Shown here: one piece after another, positions 38,869 to 47,750 of the stretch
Numbering within the stretch: the first letter of the stretch is position 1
How the letters are laid out: each line of letters begins with the position of its first letter
Assembly: GCF_001696535.1 (NCBI RefSeq)
Contig: NZ_MBQE01000001.1
Span: 124,001-188,000 of the forward strand
Direction: 5' to 3'
DNA: 64,000 nucleotides
DNA from: Stappia indica
GTDB taxonomy: Bacteria; Pseudomonadota; Alphaproteobacteria; Rhizobiales; Stappiaceae
Program-made: the position numbers and the translations under genes
Notes under the pieces: generated by a model
The model's database searches: none
The model's input: the letters and a program-made list of their open reading frames with translations, nothing else
Told to the model about the DNA's origin: nothing

Positions 38869-41853
38869 CTAAGAGGGCGCGGGAAAATCACTGCGAAGCT
38901 GCTGCGCTATCTCCAGTATTGCTTTGCCAAATTCATCAGAATCGAAAAATTTCATATCATCCATAATAATACTCGAAACAGACTCATGGTGATTTCTACG
39001 TCGAATTCTGCCAGGGTCTCCGGAATTTTGAGCATTCTTGCGCGTAACCCAAATAAATAGGAGTATTATAAAGATCTCCTTCGAACTGAAACCGTGCTTT
39101 CTGGAGTGGCTGGGGCGTTGGAAACCGTGTCTTGCGCGAAAAACAAGTTCCTCCAATAGGCTGCCTGCAAAGTAGTTTGTCTCAGATAGCATATCCAGTG
39201 CATCGCCAGATCGCCACGCGGACAAGAAATCTTCGGAAAGCATGTCTAGCAGCTCTAATCTCTGCTGGTCCCCCAGTTTCAATGGGGAGTAAATATGGGT
39301 TCTGTTGAGCAAATTGGGGCGCAATGACGAAACAAACAAAAAGAACGGTAGCGCCGATATTTCAGTTGGCGTAAGTGGGGAAGCCCTCTGCAAGAAAATG
39401 TCGCGACGATATTTTCTATACATCTCAACAATTTTGTCATGATAAATGTATATATATGATCGCGCTTCATTGGCGTCAACCAAGGCACGCTTGTATTGAT
39501 CTGCGTGAATTCTGATCCTCGTGTCCGCAAAAGCCTGCCACACTCGATCCGACGGCGAATAATGTCCACTAATAGAACTTGCTCGAAAGCCTGTGACTCG
39601 CGCTCCGATTAAATACAATAAAAATGAACGCTCAGAAGAATTAGGTGCATCAACTCGCGGATCAACTAATTTTCGCAGTGTGTCTTCTACGAATTTTTGT
39701 TTACTCTTTGTTGATTCCAGAAGTTCATGAATTATTTCGACGGAATTCTTATTGTATCTTGAGCCAATGTGCAGGCATCTCGAAAATATGAAGGTCGAAA
39801 CCTTTCGCAATTTTGTTTCTGGAACTATGAGGTAGTCGATGGCTCTGGCAAAAAATGATAAAAAATTCATCTCGTCTTTGGGGCTGAGGTTGGTCTCAGT
39901 GCCATACTTGACAAGCGCATCAACAGCCTGTGTCGACCGAACCCCGCTGCGGAATGTTGAAATCTGTAAAGCCAGATGACTAACCACATCCCATTCAGCA
40001 TTCAGAGCTTTTCCGATTAGATGTCTCTCCAGTAAGGATACAGTTCCGCCCGCCTCCTCCTCCAAGCGGCGTGCAAAGAAATACTCCAAAAATGTCCTAT
40101 GTGTAAATTTAAATAACTGCGGCCCAACATCACACATAACCCACGCTCGTCCGGTTATGAAGTTTACCAATACTTTGGCCGCCTCATAAGATCTTGATTT
40201 ATTGTTGTCGTACCAGATAAGGAAAAATTCCCTGAGTTTTTCCGTCAACCATTCTTCAGTTACCCCTTCTTCCGTTTCAGCATTTCCAAATATTTCCAGT
40301 GCTAGGTGCCCAAACAAATCGAGAAGATTAAAATCTTGAGGGAAGCTGAAAACGATATCTCGCCTCTGATCCCACTTTTCAAACATTAGCATTGAGCATT
40401 CTTTATAAATTTCAGGCCTATTATTTGGAACTTCTCCTCTGGCGTTAAATACATACACCATTAGACCTAAAAGAAGAGGATTCTCACGGAGATCTGAGGC
40501 TGCAGATTCGGTTTGAGAAATGAAATCGTTTGCTTTTTCGTCGGCCTCCGCCTTTCGCAAGCCAGAGATTGCGCGGATTAATAGCCCCGAAAATTTCCGA
40601 ACTTCTTCTTTATTCAACTTCGCGAGCGTATACATCGCAAATTCATCGCTCAAAGGAGCGTCTTTATATCCAACTATGCGAGATGTAACCAATGCGGGGC
40701 AGGTGGCATAGCTATGCACAAATTTTTGTATCAGCTCCGCCATTGCCCTCCGCGCGCCCACTTCTAGTATCTCATCCAGACCGTCAAAAAGAATTACAAC
40801 CTCGCCTAAGTACAGAGATTGCAATAGGAACTTCTTTGCAATACTGTCATCATTTTCGCAATATATTTTTACTTCATCAACTAGATAATCGAATATCGAG
40901 TAAGAGGGGTGTCGCTGTTGATTTTTTTCTAACGCACGTAAAACAACGCGCAGCGGCAATATTAAATCCCTAGAATCAAATGAATCATGCTTGGGTGTTG
41001 ACGATTCCAGACTTATCTGGCGTGCGAGATCATAGCAAAGTGATTGTGTTAAGGTGGATTTTCCTCCGCCAGGGTCTCCAAGTATAATCGCTTTATTGAA
41101 GGTTCTGCGAAAACCTAGATAATTTACGCTATATTCCCTGTTGGAATGTGCCTCTCTGTGAGCCATCAGCATTTCATTGGAAGAAATGACGCTTAACCGA
41201 GGAGAGATAACGATCTTTTTGATCGCTACTTTTTTTGCGCCCTGTGTTGTCTCCACCGTAACCTGACGGTTTGCCGCCTCAATACCTTTGGCTACTCTAA
41301 GGCGTATTTCGGAAAACTGGCTCGCACTCAAAGGGGTGTGTGAGTTGGCTTTCTGCAGGCTCCGAGCTAGATCTTCAATTCTGTTTATTATTTCGCCGCT
41401 ATTAATCTTTATCGCGTCATATATAACCTCTTCCTCGACACCTTGCTGTAATCGTGAGTTTATGGCTGCGACAAGAGCGTCGAACAGCGATTTGCTCGAA
41501 AAGGGCAAAGGTTCATGTGATTTGTATAGTAAGTTGAATGCTGGAAATGCTAATTCCATATCCCTTCCACAAATAGATAGCTTTTTAAGGCTGTCTGGGA
41601 TGCTACTTTTTCTTAGTTCATGAAGAAATTCAGATACAGCTGTAGTATATTCGCCATGATCGTGAGATATAATCTTAATAATATCATTTATTTCTGGGGG
41701 GGTTTTTGACTTTTCTTCTGAAGTCGCTCCGAGTGCTCGGTTTATGCTTTTTCTGCGTGCGACTGCGTCGGAAAGCCCCTTAAAAGGGCGTTTGATGCCA
41801 TCGTATACAATGGAACTAATTAAACTATAAACGATCTCCCCGACGCCAAACAT
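38869..41853 (-). CDS. NACHT-type STAND NTPase, candidate antiphage defence protein
   Basis: A 994-residue protein. Residues 1-220 are mostly helical with a hydrophobic N-terminal stretch and no recognisable effector domain. The NACHT core begins at about 230. Walker A is GDPGGGKST (259-267), Walker B is VVILFDGLDE (352-361), and sensor-like TSR lies at 390-392 followed by GYKDAPL. The winged-helix part has ENPLLLGLMVYVFNARGEVP, EIYKECSMLMFEKWD and FTHRTFLEYFFARRL (583-597). The remaining 400 residues lack visible repeats and are the probable sensor. Bacterial NACHT proteins of this build protect against phage by oligomerising on a viral trigger. The ATG at 41851-41853 has AGAGG eight bases upstream, better than the GTG three codons earlier. 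Its AT-rich codons differ sharply from all neighbours, indicating transfer. Confidence 0.85.
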   Translation of the reverse strand: MFGVGEIVYSLISSIVYDGIKRPFKGLSDAVARRKSINRALGATSEEKSKTPPEINDIIKIISHDHGEYTTAVSEFLHELRKSSIPDSLKKLSICGRDMELAFPAFNLLYKSHEPLPFSSKSLFDALVAAINSRLQQGVEEEVIYDAIKINSGEIINRIEDLARSLQKANSHTPLSASQFSEIRLRVAKGIEAANRQVTVETTQGAKKVAIKKIVISPRLSVISSNEMLMAHREAHSNREYSVNYLGFRRTFNKAIILGDPGGGKSTLTQSLCYDLARQISLESSTPKHDSFDSRDLILPLRVVLRALEKNQQRHPSYSIFDYLVDEVKIYCENDDSIAKKFLLQSLYLGEVVILFDGLDEILEVGARRAMAELIQKFVHSYATCPALVTSRIVGYKDAPLSDEFAMYTLAKLNKEEVRKFSGLLIRAISGLRKAEADEKANDFISQTESAASDLRENPLLLGLMVYVFNARGEVPNNRPEIYKECSMLMFEKWDQRRDIVFSFPQDFNLLDLFGHLALEIFGNAETEEGVTEEWLTEKLREFFLIWYDNNKSRSYEAAKVLVNFITGRAWVMCDVGPQLFKFTHRTFLEYFFARRLEEEAGGTVSLLERHLIGKALNAEWDVVSHLALQISTFRSGVRSTQAVDALVKYGTETNLSPKDEMNFLSFFARAIDYLIVPETKLRKVSTFIFSRCLHIGSRYNKNSVEIIHELLESTKSKQKFVEDTLRKLVDPRVDAPNSSERSFLLYLIGARVTGFRASSISGHYSPSDRVWQAFADTRIRIHADQYKRALVDANEARSYIYIYHDKIVEMYRKYRRDIFLQRASPLTPTEISALPFFLFVSSLRPNLLNRTHIYSPLKLGDQQRLELLDMLSEDFLSAWRSGDALDMLSETNYFAGSLLEELVFRARHGFQRPSHSRKHGFSSKEIFIILLFIWVTRKNAQNSGDPGRIRRRNHHESVSSIIMDDMKFFDSDEFGKAILEIAQQLRSDFPAPS

Positions 41854-42012
41854 AACATACACCTCTATCTGAAATGAAATATGAGTTATTTAATCCCACG
41901 AATCGAATTTTGAGAAGCGCTATATTTTTTGCATGGCAACATGTTTGTGTACTGTGGTTCCTGACGTTTGGGTTGGACGATACTTCTGATTGCTCCAAAC
42001 ATATTCTCAATC

Positions 42013-42708
42013 TCACCCCGTCTTCGTCTCATAGGCGTGCTTGATCGCGGCGGCGAGGGTTTCCGGCTTTTCCGCGCCCATGACGATGAAGCGTTCGTCG
42101 ATGATGAAGGCGGGGACGCCAGTGACGCCAATGCGGTGGGCCTGTTCGACGGCGGCGGTGATCTTGTTGCGGTCGGAATCCGTCGGCAGCAGCTCGGCCA
42201 CGAGATCCGACATCATGCCGACATCGGCGGCGGCCGAGACCAGCGTCTGCGGATCGCTGAGGTCCGCTCCTTCCAGGAAATAGAGGCGGAACAGGCGCTC
42301 GGCCATCTCGCTCTGCAGCCCGTCGGCGCGCGACCACAGCAGCAGGCGGTGGCAGTCCAGCGTGTTGGGCGAGGTGCGGATGCGCTCGAAGGCGAAGGGG
42401 ATGCCTTCCTGCAGGCCGGCGGCGGCAATCTGCTCGTGCAGCGCGTCGATGCGCGCCTGGCTGCCGAACTTCTCCATCAGGTATTGCTGGCGATCCTTAC
42501 CCTGCGGCGGGATCGTCGCGTCGAGCTGATAGGGCTGCCAGCGCAGGGCAACCGGAACGTCCGGCAGGCTCGCCAGCGCCTTTTCCAGCCGCCGCTTGCC
42601 GATATAGCACCAGGGGCAGACCACGTCGGAAATGACGTCGATGGGCATTGCGGCCTGCTCGGGCGAGGCTGCCTGCTGCCCGGCTGCGGTGTCCGTCTCG
42701 GCTGGCAT
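42013..42708 (-). CDS. DsbA-family (FrnE-like) 2-hydroxychromene-2-carboxylate isomerase/oxidoreductase
   Basis: A 231-residue cytosolic thioredoxin-fold protein of the DsbA/FrnE type. VISDVVCPWCYIGKRRL has the CPWC redox pair at 31-34. RWQPYQLDATIPPQG and the cis-Pro region VTGVPAFIIDERFIVMGAEKPETL are typical. FrnE relatives act in disulfide or oxidative-stress chemistry. AAAGGA precedes the ATG at 42708. It lies 47 bases after the degenerate PleD-like gene on the same strand. Its stop sits at the edge of the AT-rich island. Confidence 0.88.
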   Translation of the reverse strand: MPAETDTAAGQQAASPEQAAMPIDVISDVVCPWCYIGKRRLEKALASLPDVPVALRWQPYQLDATIPPQGKDRQQYLMEKFGSQARIDALHEQIAAAGLQEGIPFAFERIRTSPNTLDCHRLLLWSRADGLQSEMAERLFRLYFLEGADLSDPQTLVSAAADVGMMSDLVAELLPTDSDRNKITAAVEQAHRIGVTGVPAFIIDERFIVMGAEKPETLAAAIKHAYETKTG

Positions 42709-42755
42709 GGGCAGTCCTTTCGTCGGTTGCGCAAGAAGCGCGAAGAGGTGGCGCG

Positions 42756-43910
42756 TCAGGCAAAGGCGGTGCTGGCGACGATGGCGCCGATCCGCTGGCG
42801 GATGCGCTCCTGCGCCTCCGCATCCCGCAGCACGGCGATATCGCCCAGCTCCTCGACCCTAGCAACAAAATCCTCGTCGCGCGATGCAGCAAGAGTAGCC
42901 GAAAGGACGGGGTTGACGACGGGACCGGCGAAGGGGTCGTCATTCGCGGCCCTGGACGCGAGCGGCGGCGGCGCGATCTGTGCCAGTTGCAGGGTCAGCG
43001 GCTCCAGCCCGCGCAAGGCCAGCGCCTCGCCAAGGGCCGCCAGATAGCACTCATACGCCTCGCGCGGCAGAAGGGGGAGACCGCGTCGCGGGCGATAGCC
43101 GGCGAGCACCCGGTCGGCAAGGGACCGGCGCGCGCCGGCCCGCAGCAGGCACAGGAGATGCCGGGCAAGGGTTTGCGGCGCGGCCGCGCGGGGCATGCAG
43201 TCGCTGGCCCCAACCGTCAGCAGGGCAGCAGCCTCCGCCTCGTCGGCGCACAGAACCAGCACGGGCAGCGTGATATGGCGCGCATCGGCGCGCAGACGCG
43301 CGAGCAGCTCGCTCGCCCGGGATGCCGGCAGGTCGATCACCATCAGCCGGGCAGGGGCCTCCTCCAGCGCAGCCAGCGCGGCATCCGCCGTGAGGCAGCC
43401 GCGCAGGTCGAGCGCGGCAAGGTGGGCACCGAGTGCCACGCCGATGCGGGCGCTGTCGCCGGCGACCAGCACCGGAATGCCTTGAGAGAGATCGCGGGTC
43501 TGTACCGCTGCCAACGGTCCGAAGGCGGCCCGGCGTAACCGTGCTTCCTCCATGCGCCGCGCCTGGCGCACCGTCTCGGCCAGCCTCTCCAGCGCCAGTT
43601 CCGGCGGGCAGGCGGGGGAAAGGAACGTATCCGGCAGGTGTGTCTCGATCCCCTCGGCATCGGCGACCGGATCAGGGCAGAGCACAACGCGCGGCACATG
43701 CACGCCTTTCGCTCGCGCCTCCGGGAACCCGCGGGCGGTTTTGCCGGGCAGGCTCACCACCACATCGGGCAGGCGTGCCGGCGGGGTATCGGCCCAGGCG
43801 ATCTCGGCGAGATCGCCCCAGGCACGGCCAAGGCGCGCAAGAAGGCTCTCAGGGCGAGTCCTCGGACCGTCCAGAAGCACCGACAGGCGGCGGGCGGCCT
43901 CCCGACTCAT
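42756..43910 (-). CDS. Degenerate PleD-like protein: two receiver-like domains and a broken GGDEF domain
   Basis: A 384-residue protein. Residues 8-118 look like a receiver fold without the phosphorylation signature. Residues 145-260 are a second receiver-like domain (IPVLVAGDSARIGVAL; VIDLP with D193; LPVLVLCADEAEAAALLTVGASDCMP) in which the usual conserved lysine near 240 is absent. Residues 280-380 align by eye with a GGDEF domain (LPREAYECYLAALGEALALRG; DEDFVARVEELGDIAVL), but the GGDEF signature reads EELGDI (353-358), so no diguanylate cyclase activity is expected. It may sense or scaffold. It overlaps the upstream AMP-binding gene by ATGA. Confidence 0.65.
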   Translation of the reverse strand: MSREAARRLSVLLDGPRTRPESLLARLGRAWGDLAEIAWADTPPARLPDVVVSLPGKTARGFPEARAKGVHVPRVVLCPDPVADAEGIETHLPDTFLSPACPPELALERLAETVRQARRMEEARLRRAAFGPLAAVQTRDLSQGIPVLVAGDSARIGVALGAHLAALDLRGCLTADAALAALEEAPARLMVIDLPASRASELLARLRADARHITLPVLVLCADEAEAAALLTVGASDCMPRAAAPQTLARHLLCLLRAGARRSLADRVLAGYRPRRGLPLLPREAYECYLAALGEALALRGLEPLTLQLAQIAPPPLASRAANDDPFAGPVVNPVLSATLAASRDEDFVARVEELGDIAVLRDAEAQERIRQRIGAIVASTAFA

Positions 43911-45529
43911 GCGACCTGCGAGTGGCCGAAGCCGGCGCGGATGGCCAGCGCCTCGCGGTCGACCTTGCCGGCGGCATTGCGCGGCAGCGCGGCGACGGGC
44001 AGCACCCGATGCGGCATCTCGGCAAGGCCGGCATGCTCGGCTTCCAGATAGGCGTAGAAGCCCTCCACATCGAAGAGCAGGCCCTTCTGCGGCACCATCG
44101 CGGCATAGAGCCGGGCGCCGAGAATGCCGTCCTCGACGAGGAAGGCGGCCGCCTCGCGGATGCCGGGGAAGGCTGCATAAAGCGCATCCAGCGTCGGCAG
44201 CGAGCCGACGCCCGGCGCCATCTGTCCCGGAATGCCGAAGCCGGTGATGCCGTTCTCGGTCTGGCGCAGCGGCAGCAGCGTGTCGACGAAGCCGGCCTTG
44301 TCGGTCGGCATGCGCACCTTGCAGGCGGGCCACGCCGAATCCGGCACCATGGCGCCGCGCACCTTCAGCGTCGCCGGGCTGACTTCCGTGTCGATGGCCA
44401 GTTCCAGCAGCGCCGGCGCCTGCGGGGCGGCCGAGGGCGAGCCGATGCGCCCGCTCGGCAGCGGCCGGGGCAGGGCGCTGCCCTCGCGGGTGCGGGCGAC
44501 CATGGCGAATTCGTCGGCGACATGCAGGTCGACCAGCTCGCGGTTGCTGGCATGCGGGGCAGGGGCGGGCGAGTGCGCCTGCCAGACCGGCACGATGCGG
44601 CAGTCGGGCCGCTCGATCCTCCGGTCCAGCGCCGGCACCAGGGCGCCCGGGCACAGCACGATATCGGCCTCCACCGCATCCGCGTGGGCGGCCAGCCGGC
44701 GCAGCGAGCCGGGGTGATGCAGATGCAGCGTGCCGCCTGACAGCAGCCAGGGCACGAGGCCTGCACCGATGCCGGCCATGCCGGTCAGCGCGTAAGGGAG
44801 CAGGAAGCTCGGCGCCTGCGGCAGGGAAAGCTCGAGATAGGGCATCAGGCCGCAGGCGACCCACTGGTTGTGGCTGCGGGCGATGGGAAGCGGCTCGCCG
44901 CTGGTCGAGCGGGTCCATGTCAGCGTCGCGACGTGGTCGGCAGCGTTCTGATCGCGGCGGGTGGGGGCAGGTTCGATGTCGTCGGGCAGCTCGGTGAGGA
45001 TCTGCTCCACCTCCATCAGGCCGTCGGCGACATCCCGTCCCAGGCCGAAGACGAAACGCAGGGCGAAGAGGTCCGCAGCGGTGTCGCGCGCCTCCAGCCC
45101 GATGGAGCGCCCGCCGAAGCTCTCGCCGGCGACCAGCGCCTTGGCACCGGCGCGCGTCAGCGCCTCCAGCACGTTCTTCTGGCGCCAGTGCAGCGGGAGC
45201 GGTGCCACCACCAGCCCGGCCCGCAAGGCCGCCAGGAAGGCGATGACCGCATCCACCGTGCCGGCGCTCTGCAGGCCGATGACGTTGTCGTGCTTCAGCC
45301 CGACTGCCGCGAAGAAGGCGGCAAGCCGGCTGATCTCGGCATCCGCCTCCGCATAGGTGAGCCGGCGCGGCACCTCGCGAAAGCCGCCTGCGGCCTCGTC
45401 CGGATCGCACAGGGCCAGCCGCTCGGGATGGGCGGCGGCCGTCTTGCGGAACAGCGCATCCAGCGTGACGCGGCCCCAGATGCCGCTCTGCCGATGTGCC
45501 TCGATTGTCTTCAGCGGGGTCAGGATCAT
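43907..45529 (-). CDS. AMP-binding (acyl-CoA synthetase-like) protein with degenerate P-loop
   Basis: A 540-residue ANL-superfamily protein. The N-terminal part follows the family (LTYAEADAEISRLAAFFAAVGLKHDNVIGLQSAGTVDAVIAFLAALRAGLVVAPLPLHWR). The phosphate-binding motif, normally S/T-SGTTGxPK, reads STSGEPLPIA (208-217). No Y-x-TE motif or aspartate-containing hinge motif is obvious. The A10 lysine in LPRNAAGKVDREAL (K522) is kept. Activity is therefore doubtful, or the substrate handling is altered. A longer upstream frame overlaps the solute-binding gene and is ignored. It is translationally coupled to the PleD-like gene. Confidence 0.72.
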   Translation of the reverse strand: MILTPLKTIEAHRQSGIWGRVTLDALFRKTAAAHPERLALCDPDEAAGGFREVPRRLTYAEADAEISRLAAFFAAVGLKHDNVIGLQSAGTVDAVIAFLAALRAGLVVAPLPLHWRQKNVLEALTRAGAKALVAGESFGGRSIGLEARDTAADLFALRFVFGLGRDVADGLMEVEQILTELPDDIEPAPTRRDQNAADHVATLTWTRSTSGEPLPIARSHNQWVACGLMPYLELSLPQAPSFLLPYALTGMAGIGAGLVPWLLSGGTLHLHHPGSLRRLAAHADAVEADIVLCPGALVPALDRRIERPDCRIVPVWQAHSPAPAPHASNRELVDLHVADEFAMVARTREGSALPRPLPSGRIGSPSAAPQAPALLELAIDTEVSPATLKVRGAMVPDSAWPACKVRMPTDKAGFVDTLLPLRQTENGITGFGIPGQMAPGVGSLPTLDALYAAFPGIREAAAFLVEDGILGARLYAAMVPQKGLLFDVEGFYAYLEAEHAGLAEMPHRVLPVAALPRNAAGKVDREALAIRAGFGHSQVA

Positions 45530-45548
45530 CTCGTCATTCCCAAGCCAC

Positions 45549-47411
45549 TCAACGCCGTTCGGCGGCGGACCACCAGGTTTCGAAGCGCGGTCCGGTAATG
45601 GACTGTACCTCAGGGCGGCCGATCGCGGTCCAGCGCGCCACCCATTTTTCAGGAAGATGGAAAAGAGGCACCACATAGGCGCCCGAAATCAGCGCCCGGT
45701 CGAAGGCGCGAACCGCATCGGTGAACCCGTCCGCATCGCGTGCCGACAACATGGCGTCGATCATCGCGTCGACCGCCGGGCTCTTCACGCCGGCATAGTT
45801 GAACGAGCCGTCCTGTCCGGCCGCCTCGCTGCCCCAGCGGTAGCTCTGCTCGTTGCCGGGCGAGAGCGAGACCAGCCAGGTGTTCATGACCATGTCGTAG
45901 TCGAAGGTCTGGCGGCGGCGCTGATACTGGGCGCTGTCGACCGAGCGGATGCGCGCCTCGACGCCGATCAGCTTCAGCGACCGCTGATAGGCGAGCGCCA
46001 GCCGCTCCTGGTCCTGCGATGCGACAAGGATCTCGAAGGACAGCGGCGCGCCGTCGGGGCCGCGCAAGGTGCGCCCGTCGATCCGGTAGCCGGCCTCGGC
46101 CAGCTGCTCCACCGCCGCGCGCAGCACCTTGCGGTCGCGGCCAGAGCCGTCAGCCTGCGTCGGCTGCCAGGTTCCTTCCAGCACATCCGGGGCGATCTCT
46201 TCGGCGAACGGGGCAAGCAGCGCACGCTCGGCCTTGCTGGCCGGACGGCCGAGAGAGGAAAGCACCGAATTGTCGAAATAGCCGCCAGTGCGCGCATAAA
46301 GGCCGTGATAGAGCGTGCGGTTCACCCATTCGAAGTCGAACAGCATGGCAAGCGCCCGGCGCACGCGAACGTCCGAGAAGATCGTCCGGCGGGTGTTGAA
46401 GACGAAGCCGTGCATGCCCGCCGGCGTGCCGAGGCGGAAGCCTTCCTTGACGACCTTGCCTTCGGTCACGGCCGGAAAATCGAGCGAGGTGGTCCAGCGC
46501 GCCGGATCGGCGACGGGCAGCACCTGCACCAGCCCCTTCTTGAAGGCCTCGAACAGGGTGTTCTCGTCGCGGTAATACTCGATGCTCAAGCGGTCGAAAT
46601 TGTAGAGGCCGCGCCGGATCGGCAGGTCCTTCGCCCAGTAATCCGGATCGCGGCGATAGACGATGCGGTTGCCAGGGTCGACGCTGTCGATGATGTAGGG
46701 GCCGGAGCCGACCGGCGGCACCAGGGTGCTGCGGTCGAAGGTATGCGGATCGATCGTGTGCTTGGCGAAGATCGGCGACATGCCGACCAGCAGCGGCAGC
46801 TCGCGGTCGCTTCCGTCGGCAAAGGTGAAGCGGACGCTGCGCTCGCCGGTCTTCTCCATGGAGGTGATGCGGCTATAGCGCGAACGGAAATGCGGCCGTC
46901 CCTTGTCGCGCAGGATCTCGAAGGAGAAGATCACGTCGTCCACGGTCACCGGCGTGCCGTCGGAGAAGCGGGCCTTCTCGTTGATGCGGAACTCGATCCA
47001 GTCGCGCTCTTCCGGCATCCGGACCGATTCGGCCAGCAGGCCGTAAAGCGTGAAGGGCTCGTCGAGATTGCGCTCAAGCAGGCTTTCGATCACCAGCGCG
47101 CCGAAATCGGTATCGCGGATGCCGCGTGCAGTGGTGGTGCCGCCCTGGACGATGAACTGGTTGAGACTGTCGAAGGAGCCCTGGACGCCATGGGTGATCG
47201 CGCCGCCGCGCGGCGCGTCGGGATCGGCATAGGGCAGGTGGGCGAAATCGGCCGGCAGGGCTGGGTCGCCATGCATGGCGATGCCATGGCTCCACGGCAC
47301 GTCGGCGTCCTGCGCGGCGCCGCCGACCGGCGCAAAAGCAAGCACGGCCGCGGCAAACAGCGCGGAAATCTTCGCGAGGGAGAGAATCGGGACTGGTCGC
47401 ATCTCGGTCAT
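45549..47411 (-). CDS. ABC transporter periplasmic peptide-binding protein (family 5, YejA-like)
   Basis: A 620-residue extracytoplasmic solute-binding protein. It has an N-terminal signal peptide (hydrophobic 13-26, cleavage near GGAAQ-DAD), then MHGDPALPADFAHLPYADPDAPRGG, a hallmark of the YejA/oligopeptide subgroup, FRINEKARFSDGTPVTVDDVIFSFEIL, and VRRALAMLFDFEWVN. It should deliver peptides or similar ligands to an inner-membrane ABC permease, but no permease or ATPase gene is next to it. The AMP-binding gene begins 19 bases after its stop, suggesting cotranscription. Confidence 0.9.
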   Translation of the reverse strand: MTEMRPVPILSLAKISALFAAAVLAFAPVGGAAQDADVPWSHGIAMHGDPALPADFAHLPYADPDAPRGGAITHGVQGSFDSLNQFIVQGGTTTARGIRDTDFGALVIESLLERNLDEPFTLYGLLAESVRMPEERDWIEFRINEKARFSDGTPVTVDDVIFSFEILRDKGRPHFRSRYSRITSMEKTGERSVRFTFADGSDRELPLLVGMSPIFAKHTIDPHTFDRSTLVPPVGSGPYIIDSVDPGNRIVYRRDPDYWAKDLPIRRGLYNFDRLSIEYYRDENTLFEAFKKGLVQVLPVADPARWTTSLDFPAVTEGKVVKEGFRLGTPAGMHGFVFNTRRTIFSDVRVRRALAMLFDFEWVNRTLYHGLYARTGGYFDNSVLSSLGRPASKAERALLAPFAEEIAPDVLEGTWQPTQADGSGRDRKVLRAAVEQLAEAGYRIDGRTLRGPDGAPLSFEILVASQDQERLALAYQRSLKLIGVEARIRSVDSAQYQRRRQTFDYDMVMNTWLVSLSPGNEQSYRWGSEAAGQDGSFNYAGVKSPAVDAMIDAMLSARDADGFTDAVRAFDRALISGAYVVPLFHLPEKWVARWTAIGRPEVQSITGPRFETWWSAAERR

Positions 47412-47750
47412 GGGGTTGGATCGTAGTTCCCAATCACTTTGTTATGGTTAACGCAGTCTCAACGACAGCCCGGCGACGGCTGGCGGCGGGCAGGCGGGAA
47501 AGACTGCGGCATTCTCGCAACAGCTCGGCGGTCCTGCACGCGCGTATGCCGGTTGAAGCCACTGCTGTGCCCGAGAAACTGGATATTCCTCGCGCCAGAC
47601 TGTAAAGATGCGCCCGTGATCGCATGAGCCAAGGTCTTGCCGCATTCGTTGCGCACAGGTTTGGCGAGCGAGGGACAGGATTTCCCGTTCGCGGCGACGA
47701 CGCGTTTGGTGTCCGCCGTGGCGAAACAACGGACTTTAGGGACGCATTGC
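47412..47750. other. Divergent intergenic region between the solute-binding protein and ialB genes
   Basis: About 340 bases with no convincing reading frame. It must hold promoters for both directions, but I could not assign a clear -35/-10 pair. No RNA gene was recognised. Confidence 0.5.

Larger units (their letters stand above)
38760..42012. other. AT-rich genomic island carrying the NACHT gene
   Basis: Composition changes abruptly from GC-rich to AT-rich just after eno and back at the 3' end of the DsbA-family gene. The segment holds one gene, 109 bases of flank on the left and 159 bases of AT-rich flank on the right. I found no integrase, transposase, tRNA fragment or convincing direct repeat at its ends. 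Confidence 0.75.

Noticed and set aside
38829-42015. Direct repeats flanking the AT-rich island (CTCAAT/TCTCAA-like matches on both sides)
   Set aside because: Only six or seven bases match, which is expected by chance. They do not support a defined insertion mechanism.
42756-45410. 884-codon minus-strand frame that would fuse a long N-terminal part to the PleD-like protein
   Set aside because: The upstream part is an out-of-frame shadow of the AMP-binding gene. The ATG at 43908-43910, overlapping that gene's stop, is the natural start.
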